From assembly GCF_001667185.1 (NCBI RefSeq), contig NZ_LZIC01000007.1, positions 1 to 51,272 on the forward strand: a stretch of 51,272 nucleotides of DNA. The letters are read 5' to 3'. Shown here one piece after another: positions 46,216-51,272 of the stretch. The position numbers and the translations under genes are program-made. The DNA is from Mycobacterium sp. 852002-50816_SCH5313054-b (GTDB lineage Bacteria > Actinomycetota > Actinomycetes > Mycobacteriales > Mycobacteriaceae). Below the pieces are notes generated by a model, which saw only the letters and a program-made list of their open reading frames with translations, made no database searches and was not told the DNA's origin. The number at the start of each line of letters is the position of its first letter. The first letter of the stretch is position 1.

Positions 46216-47101
46216 GAAGCTTCGCCAGGCGCCGCGCGGGAGCGGTCAACGAGCGGGCGCGCCGGTACATGCCGGCCCATGGGTCGGGTTGCCCGGCAAG
46301 TCGTTTGGGAATATCGCGGATCGTGAACCGATCCGCCCGCAAGCCGCGGGTGTCCAGCTCGTCCCACTCCAGCGGCGTCGACACCGGCGCGCCCCGCCGG
46401 GCCCGGACGGAGTAAGGGGCAACCGCGGTCTGCGCGTAGGCGTTTCGCATGATGTCGAGGTACACCCGGTCGCCGCGATTGTTCTTCCGGGCTTCGACGG
46501 TGCGATGCGCGGCGTCGTCGGCGGCCACCACCTCGGCCACACCGCGGGCGAATTCTCGGACGCCGTCGAAATCGGTGTCGGGGCGCAGGGGGCTCACGAC
46601 GTGCAGCCCTCGCGACCCGGTGGTCTGCACGTAACACGCCAGCCCGAGTTCGTCCAGCACCCCGGCCACCGCGCGCGCGGTCGCGCGTACCACGGCGAAG
46701 TCGTTGTCGGACGGGTCGAGGTCGAAGACCAGCCGGTCGGGGTTATCCAGCCGCTGCCGCCGCGACTGCCACACGTGCAGCGTGACGCAGTTCTGGTTGG
46801 CCAGCCAGCGCAACGCTTCCGGGCGTTCGGCCACGGGATGCACGACGGTGCCGCCGTCCTCCTTTGCGACCTCGACCCGGCCCATCCAGTCGGGCAGCGA
46901 ATCGGCGAAATCCTGCTGCACCCAGCCTTGCTCGCCGATGCCGCGCGGGAACCGTTGCACCGTCAGGGCCCTGCCCTTGAGGTGGGGCAGCATCGCGTCG
47001 GCCACCTCGCCGTAGTAGTCGACGAGTTCGCGTTTGGTGATCCCGGGATCGGGAAACACCACTCGCTCCGGGTGGGTGACCTCGACGGCGATGCGGGGCA
47101 T
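46208..47101 (-). CDS. Stand-alone LigD-type polymerase/primase (Prim-Pol) domain protein
   Basis: A 297-aa archaeo-eukaryotic primase-fold polymerase equal to the POL module of LigD. The catalytic triad is intact: D127/D129 in RLVFDLDPSDND, H167 in TGSRGLHVVSPL and D216 in RVYLDIMRNAYAQT. Other family marks are VVFPDPGITKRELVDYYGEVAD (shown in part) and KNNRGDR. These enzymes add ribo- or deoxynucleotides at breaks and gaps. ATG 47101 shares one base with the ligase stop (TGATG). The nearest mycobacterial comparison is the PolD1/Prim-PolC that neighbours LigC. Confidence 0.93.
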   Translation of the reverse strand: MPRIAVEVTHPERVVFPDPGITKRELVDYYGEVADAMLPHLKGRALTVQRFPRGIGEQGWVQQDFADSLPDWMGRVEVAKEDGGTVVHPVAERPEALRWLANQNCVTLHVWQSRRQRLDNPDRLVFDLDPSDNDFAVVRATARAVAGVLDELGLACYVQTTGSRGLHVVSPLRPDTDFDGVREFARGVAEVVAADDAAHRTVEARKNNRGDRVYLDIMRNAYAQTAVAPYSVRARRGAPVSTPLEWDELDTRGLRADRFTIRDIPKRLAGQPDPWAGMYRRARSLTAPARRLAKLRA

Positions 47102-48099
47102 CAGGGTGTTTCCCGCACCACGTCGGCGGGCTCCTTGTCGGTGCGCAGGCCGAGGTAGCGCGGGTGGCGCAGCTTGCCGTCGCGCGTCCACTCGGTGAAG
47201 CCGATCTGGACCACCAGCTCCGGTCGCACCCAGCGGGCCCCGTTCTCGCGCACCAGACCGCGGGTGAAGGGTGCGGCTTTCTGTTCGATCGGCGATAACC
47301 GCCCGTGCAGGCGGCGCAACGTGGTTTCGTCGAAACCGGTGCCCACCTTGCCGGCGTACACCAGGTCGCGCCCGTCGTGGTAGCCGAGCAGCAGCGCCCC
47401 CAGCTCGATGCGGCTGCCTTTCGGGGCGGTGTAGCCCCCGACCACGAACTCCTGATCGCGAACGCACTTGAACTTCAACCAGTTCGGTGATCGCCGGCCG
47501 TCATAGGTGGAGTCAGCCAGCTTCGCGATCACCCCTTCATCGCCGCGTTCGCAGGCTTCCCGGTAGGCGGTGATGCCGTCCCCGACGCGGTGTGCCGTGC
47601 AACGCAGCGGATCGTCGAACTGGATGGCCTTGCGCAGCAGCCGTTTTCGCCACAACAGCGGCACGTCGGTGGTCGACTCGCCGTCGAGGTGCATCAGGTC
47701 GAACAGGTAGTAAAAGACGCGCACCGGCGACGCGCGGGCCACCTCGGGGTCGGTGATGCCCAGGCGGGCCTGCAACCGGGCGAAGCTGGTGCGGCGCCCC
47801 GCGAACGCCACCACCTCGCCGTCGACGACGAACCGTGTCGTGTGCTGGGCGCCGAGCGCGTCGACCAGCTCGGGGTAGGTGCCGTTGAGCGGCTGGCGGT
47901 TTCGTGACAGCAGCCGCACCTGGTCGCCGTCGCGAAATGCCAGGCAGCGCATCCCGTCGAATTTGCGCTCGAAGATCCAGTCGGGATCGGAGAACCGCTT
48001 CTCGGTCAGGGTGGCCAGCGTCGGGGCCCGCCAGTCGGGCACCGGCTCGTCGCGCAGCGCCGCGCGCACGGACGCGGGCAGCGCGGCGAGGTCGGTCAT
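47101..48099 (-). CDS. ATP-dependent DNA ligase, LigD/LigC type
   Basis: A 332-aa ligase with adenylation and OB domains. Motif I has the adenylated K46 (FERKFDGMR), motif III DGEVVAF (E95), motif IIIa FYYLFDLMHLDG, motif IV DEGVIAKL (K193) and motif V NWLKFKC (K209/K211). The OB domain ends VRPELVVQIGFTEWTRDGKLRHPRY (shown in standard blocks). It seals nicks, and no NHEJ Ku gene is nearby. It overlaps the upstream phosphoesterase-like gene by 4 bases (ATGA) and the downstream polymerase gene by 1 base. It is the size of the stand-alone LigC group, not full LigD. Confidence 0.94.
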   Translation of the reverse strand: MTDLAALPASVRAALRDEPVPDWRAPTLATLTEKRFSDPDWIFERKFDGMRCLAFRDGDQVRLLSRNRQPLNGTYPELVDALGAQHTTRFVVDGEVVAFAGRRTSFARLQARLGITDPEVARASPVRVFYYLFDLMHLDGESTTDVPLLWRKRLLRKAIQFDDPLRCTAHRVGDGITAYREACERGDEGVIAKLADSTYDGRRSPNWLKFKCVRDQEFVVGGYTAPKGSRIELGALLLGYHDGRDLVYAGKVGTGFDETTLRRLHGRLSPIEQKAAPFTRGLVRENGARWVRPELVVQIGFTEWTRDGKLRHPRYLGLRTDKEPADVVRETP

Positions 48100-48566
48100 G
48101 ACCAGTCGTCCTCTTCTTCCTTACGCCTGATCAGCAGCCACGTCTCTTCCTCGCCCTCCCGGACCCGGGTGAGCGAGTAGCAGCAGCGCAGCTGCTCGCC
48201 GCTCAGCCGGAACGAGAGATGTCCACACTCAAGGCATTCGGCCATCTCGTACTGCGTCACGTTGGCGTAGGTGCCGCTGTCGGCGACGACGACGTCGCCC
48301 GCGGCGTCGTCCAACGGTTGGTCGTCGGTGCGGCGGGCCAACCGCCCGTCTTTGGGTATCGCCCATGACACCAGCACCCCGTCGATTTCGAGGCGCAGGT
48401 CGTAGTGGTCGCTGCCGGCCGCGTCGTGCTGGATGACGAAACACGGCTGGCCGCCGGACCGGCGTCTGCGCCGGTAGTCGGTCAAGCTCAAGCGCATCCC
48501 GTGGGGATACCCGTCGGTAATTTGCGGAAACGACCCGGAAACGGTGTGGAAACGGCTATCTCCCAT
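48096..48566 (-). CDS. LigD 3'-phosphoesterase-like domain protein, degenerate
   Basis: A 156-aa protein matching the LigD PE module: FVIQHDAAGSDHYDLRLE (residues 43-60), GVLVSWAIPKDG, GHLSFRLSGEQLR and TWLLIRRKEEE. H47, H54, D56 and R58 correspond to the first part of the active site, although H47 is one position off. The second part, normally EDHPxxY, reads TDDQPLDD here, so the metal-binding His is Q83 and the Tyr is D87. The segment after it (normally G-x-I-P-x-G-x-Y-G-x-G) is shortened. ATG 48566 overlaps the DUF402 gene by 11 bases; ATG 48497 is an alternative start. Confidence 0.85.
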   Translation of the reverse strand: MGDSRFHTVSGSFPQITDGYPHGMRLSLTDYRRRRRSGGQPCFVIQHDAAGSDHYDLRLEIDGVLVSWAIPKDGRLARRTDDQPLDDAAGDVVVADSGTYANVTQYEMAECLECGHLSFRLSGEQLRCCYSLTRVREGEEETWLLIRRKEEEDDWS

Positions 48567-49041
48567 GCCAGGTCAGCTCCATGCCATGGGTGGTCAGCCA
48601 TCGGCAAAGGTCATAGTCGTTGCAGGCCAGGCCTTCGATGGCCGTCACGGCGCGCCGCACCGCCCGCTCGGCGACCTGCGCCGTCAGCAGGCCGTGGCGC
48701 ACCGCGTCCAGCAACTCGTCGACGTCGGCCAGTGTCACCCCGGCGCCGGTGCGGACCTCGATGTCGAGGTAGTGGTCCTCAGAACGCCACACCTTCTCCC
48801 CGGGTGTGTATTCGCCCACATCGAGGTAGTAGTCGTGGTCGCGTTCATGACCCTGGTTGAAGTGAAAGACGGTGGCGCGCAAGCCCAGCGACGGTAAAAG
48901 CCACGACTCGAGGTAACGGAACTGGGCGCGGCCCGGGGTGGGACGGGCCAGGTAGAGGCCCCACGGCTGCACGACGTACTCGTCGACGGCCCGCACAATG
49001 CCTTTCGGATCGGTGTTGGTGCGGTCGACCAGGTCGAACAT
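48556..49041 (-). CDS. DUF402 family protein
   Basis: A 161-aa protein of the DUF402 fold, a small beta-barrel related to nucleotide phosphatases. Characteristic parts are FDLVDRTNTDPKGIVRAVDEY, VQPWGLYLARPTPGRAQF and WLLPSLGLRATVFHF, then DHDYYLDVGEYTPG with acidic metal-site candidates, and WRSEDHYLDIEV. The function is unknown in mycobacteria. From memory of the family, homologues begin MHPPKHE before FD; here the same frame reads I-HPPKHE-M with ATC at 49062, so the true start may be ATC 49062 rather than ATG 49041. It lies just after the FHA/ABC gene and overlaps the phosphoesterase-like gene. Confidence 0.88.
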   Translation of the reverse strand: MFDLVDRTNTDPKGIVRAVDEYVVQPWGLYLARPTPGRAQFRYLESWLLPSLGLRATVFHFNQGHERDHDYYLDVGEYTPGEKVWRSEDHYLDIEVRTGAGVTLADVDELLDAVRHGLLTAQVAERAVRRAVTAIEGLACNDYDLCRWLTTHGMELTWHGR

Positions 49042-49071
49042 CTCGTGCTTCGGCGGATGGATGGTCCCACC

Positions 49072-51272
49072 CTATCGGCGCAGCCGGATCTTCCACCGCA
49101 CGAAGCCGGCGTAGAACAGCGACAGCGCGGCCAACATGCCGATGTCGAGCAGCCACGCCGTCGACGTGTGCTGCCAGAATCGGTCCTGGGACACCAGGGA
49201 ACCGGGCACCAGGTTGCGCAGGTCGACCGTCGACGCCGCCGCGGCGTAGCCCCAGCGCGCGGGCATCGCGAAGGACAGCTGGTCGAGCCCGAGCCGGCCG
49301 GTCACCGGGACCATTCCGCCGCACAGCACCAACTGCGCCATCACCGTCACCACGAACAGCGGCATGATCTGCTCGCTGGAGCGGACCAGCGACGAGATGG
49401 CCAACCCGAGGATGGCCGAGGCGACGCAGGTCGCCGCGACGGTGACGAACAGCTCGGCGGTGGCGCCGAAGGTCGAGTGGCCGAGCAGGACGCCGCCGCG
49501 GGTCGGGGCGCTCTTGCCGACCACCACGATCGCGGTGATGATCGCCGATTGCAGAATCGCGAACCCGCAGAACACCGCGGTCTTGGCGAGCAGGTAGGCG
49601 GTGGTCGACAGCCCGACCGCCTGCTCGCGCTGGAAGATGGCGCGCTCGCCGACCAGGTCGCGGATCGTCAGCGCGGTGCCCATGAACGCGGCGGCGGGCA
49701 GCAGCAACGCGAGTATCTGCGCGGCCTCGTCGGGTGTCCCGGCGTTCGGGCCCGGCGCGTGGAACCCGTTGCCGCCCGGCACGGTCAGGGACAACGAGCC
49801 CAGGATGAACGGCAACAGCGCCAGGAAGATGAAATAGGCGCGGTCGGCGACGACCAGGCGCACCTGCCGGCGCGCGACCGTCGAAATCTGGCGCCGCACG
49901 CTGGTGTGCACCGGTTCGCCCAGGGCGCCCGGCTCGTCCGCCTTGTCCGGCACCAGCTTCTGCGGCCGCTTCTGGGCGTCGCGCTGCTCCAGAAACCGCC
50001 GGTTGGCCTCCTCGGGGTCGGCCCCCACCTGGGTGAAGATCTTGGCCCAGTTCGTGGTGCCCATCGCGTCACCGATCTGGTCCGGCGGCCCGAAGTAGGC
50101 GGTCTTGCCCCCCGGCGCCACCAGGAGCAGCTGGTCGCAGATGTCGAGGTAGGACAGCATGTGCGTCACCACGATGACCACGCGGCCGGCGTCGGCCAAC
50201 TGCCGGAGCATCGTCATCACCTGGTGGTCAAGCGCCGGGTCCAGGCCCGAGGTGGGCTCGTCGAGGATCAGCAGCGACGGCCCGGTGAGCAGCTCGAGCG
50301 CGACCGAGGCTCGTTTGCGTTGGCCGCCGGACAGCTTGTCGACGCGGGTGTCGGCGTGCTTGGTCAGGTCGAGCTCGTCGAGGACCTGGGCGACCACCTT
50401 GGCGCGGTCGGCCTTGCTGGTGTCGGGGGGCAGCCGCAACTCGGCCGCGTAGCTCAGCGCCTGATTCACCGTCAGCTGGCGGTGCACCACGTCGTCCTGG
50501 GGAACCATCCCGATCCGGCTGCGCAACGACGCGTACTCGGTGTGGATGTTGTGGCCCTCGAAGGTCACCGATCCCGACGTCGGGGTCGTGTAGCCGGCGA
50601 TCAGCCTGGCCAGCGTGCTCTTGCCGGCGCCCGAGCCGCCGATCACGGCGGTGAGCGTCCCCGGGCGGGCGGTCACCGAGATGTCGTCGAGCAGCTGCTT
50701 GCCGTTGTCGACGACGTACTTGACGTTGCGCACCTCGAGGCCGCCCGTCCGCGTCGCCGCCTCGCTGCGCTGGACCAGGGTGCCGTCCCGGAACACCAGG
50801 TCGACGTTGCCGATGGTGACGATGTCGTCGTCGCTCAGGATCGCCGACCCGACCCGGGTGCCGTTGACGAACGTTCCGTTGATGCTGTTGTCCCGGATCT
50901 CGGTCCCAAGCGGCGTCTGCAGCAGCGTCGCGTGGTGACGCGACGCCAGGACGTCGTAGACGACGATGTCGCTTTCGGCCGCGCGGCCGATCGTCATGGC
51001 GCCGGCCGTGCCCGCGGCCGCCGACATGCGCGGCGAGAGCAGCTTCACGAAGCGGGTGGCCAGGTTCGACACGTCGGCCGTCTTGGCGTCGATCACGGTG
51101 GACTCGGCGGCCGGCGGTGCGTCGGGCCGTTCCGCTTCGGCGTTGACCACGGTCAGCGGGTCGGGCGGCGCGCCGCGGAGCGGCCCCTTGGCCGCTGCCA
51201 TCCCCGACGTCTGGATCCGCGCGGGCGGCAGCGGCTGGCGGGGCGGCGCATCCGGCGGCGGAGGTAGTGCGA
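49072..51272 (-). CDS. FHA-domain ABC transporter (Rv1747 type), N-terminus beyond the window
   Basis: A partial protein of about 733 aa, open to the window edge. From the edge: a Pro-rich linker, one FHA domain (GAMTIGRAAESDIVVYDVLASRHHA ... NSINGTFVNG; phospho-Thr site residues GR, SRHH, N), an ABC ATPase with Walker A GGSGAGKST, signature LSGGQRKRASVALELL and Walker B LLILDEPTSGLDP, and six membrane helices of the ABC-2 type at the C-terminus. In M. tuberculosis Rv1747 has two FHA domains, is phosphorylated by PknF and affects lipid glycan export. A first FHA domain is expected upstream. An internal ATG at 51201 is probably not the start. Confidence 0.92.
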   Translation of the reverse strand, partial: ALPPPPDAPPRQPLPPARIQTSGMAAAKGPLRGAPPDPLTVVNAEAERPDAPPAAESTVIDAKTADVSNLATRFVKLLSPRMSAAAGTAGAMTIGRAAESDIVVYDVLASRHHATLLQTPLGTEIRDNSINGTFVNGTRVGSAILSDDDIVTIGNVDLVFRDGTLVQRSEAATRTGGLEVRNVKYVVDNGKQLLDDISVTARPGTLTAVIGGSGAGKSTLARLIAGYTTPTSGSVTFEGHNIHTEYASLRSRIGMVPQDDVVHRQLTVNQALSYAAELRLPPDTSKADRAKVVAQVLDELDLTKHADTRVDKLSGGQRKRASVALELLTGPSLLILDEPTSGLDPALDHQVMTMLRQLADAGRVVIVVTHMLSYLDICDQLLLVAPGGKTAYFGPPDQIGDAMGTTNWAKIFTQVGADPEEANRRFLEQRDAQKRPQKLVPDKADEPGALGEPVHTSVRRQISTVARRQVRLVVADRAYFIFLALLPFILGSLSLTVPGGNGFHAPGPNAGTPDEAAQILALLLPAAAFMGTALTIRDLVGERAIFQREQAVGLSTTAYLLAKTAVFCGFAILQSAIITAIVVVGKSAPTRGGVLLGHSTFGATAELFVTVAATCVASAILGLAISSLVRSSEQIMPLFVVTVMAQLVLCGGMVPVTGRLGLDQLSFAMPARWGYAAAASTVDLRNLVPGSLVSQDRFWQHTSTAWLLDIGMLAALSLFYAGFVRWKIRLRR

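Noticed and set aside
49045..51267. 740-aa plus-strand frame antisense to the FHA/ABC gene
   Set aside because: The minus strand carries FHA, Walker A, signature and Walker B motifs. The plus frame is Gln/Arg/His-rich with none.
51201..51272. ATG 51201 as start of the FHA/ABC gene
   Set aside because: The frame continues in a Pro-rich linker to the edge, as in Rv1747-type proteins with another FHA domain upstream.

Overview
The window is about 51 kb of high-GC actinobacterial chromosome, and the gene order points to Mycobacterium. It follows the known M. tuberculosis block nadABC - hisDCBHA-impA-hisFI - chaA/bcp - trpE...trpCBA - lgt - pyk - tesB - cydABDC - cya - pdtaR - lipid-transfer thiolase - polA - rpsA - coaE. 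Deazaflavin-type reductases, ANTAR signalling and leaderless GTG/ATG starts behind TANNNT boxes also fit. Several gene insertions and a different right flank suggest a non-tuberculous species; I cannot name it. The first 13 bases are a transposase mosaic-end (sequencing adapter) remnant, so the left edge is an assembly end and not a biological boundary.

Layout. 14-3779: truncated Nudix-type NAD regulator (nrtR-like), a 23-bp palindromic operator, then the de novo NAD operon nadA-nadB-nadC. 3782-7239: an accessory patch with an AraC regulator, a SRPBCC protein, a TetR regulator divergent from a zinc alcohol dehydrogenase across a perfect 18-bp palindrome, and a deazaflavin-dependent reductase. 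7287-13687: compact histidine operon, mostly with 4-base stop/start overlaps. 13684-16889: a membrane Ser/Thr kinase with an external TPM domain, a Ca2+/H+ antiporter and a peroxiredoxin. 16943-23903: tryptophan genes (trpE, a Trp-associated membrane protein, trpC, trpB, trpA) running into lgt with a long acidic tail. 23983-28296: DUF2752 protein, pyruvate kinase, acyl-CoA thioesterase, DUF2156 membrane protein. 28271-34140 (minus): cytochrome bd oxidase and its CydDC exporter. 34192-36787 (minus): HdeD-like protein, adenylate cyclase, DUF488 protein, tRNA-Leu(CAA). 36882-39362: pdtaR, then a thiolase/DUF35 lipid pair. 39468-45013: polA, rpsA, coaE-GrpB. 44993-51272 (minus): a co-directional run of FHA/ABC transporter, DUF402 protein, stand-alone phosphoesterase-like, ligase and polymerase genes corresponding to the three LigD modules, a Fpg/Nei glycosylase and a small secreted protein.

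How it fits together. Most of the window is core metabolism: NAD, His, Trp, lipoprotein maturation, glycolysis, respiration, replication, translation and CoA. No trpF lies near the trp genes, as expected if the hisA product is the bifunctional PriA. The most interesting accessory system is the split LigD-like cassette (PE-LIG-POL) overlapping a Fpg/Nei glycosylase gene. It looks like a dedicated excision-repair or end-processing operon, and its PE module has lost residues matching the usual active site. Other points of note are the kinase-TPM receptor, three genes whose conserved N-terminus has no ATG/GTG/TTG start (tesB, cydD, DUF402), a 104-bp tandem duplication in the lgt tail, a dispersed repeat in two convergent gaps, and several palindromes that look like operators. 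No insertion sequence, CRISPR array, phage or rRNA gene was seen, and no intergenic gap exceeds 300 bases.
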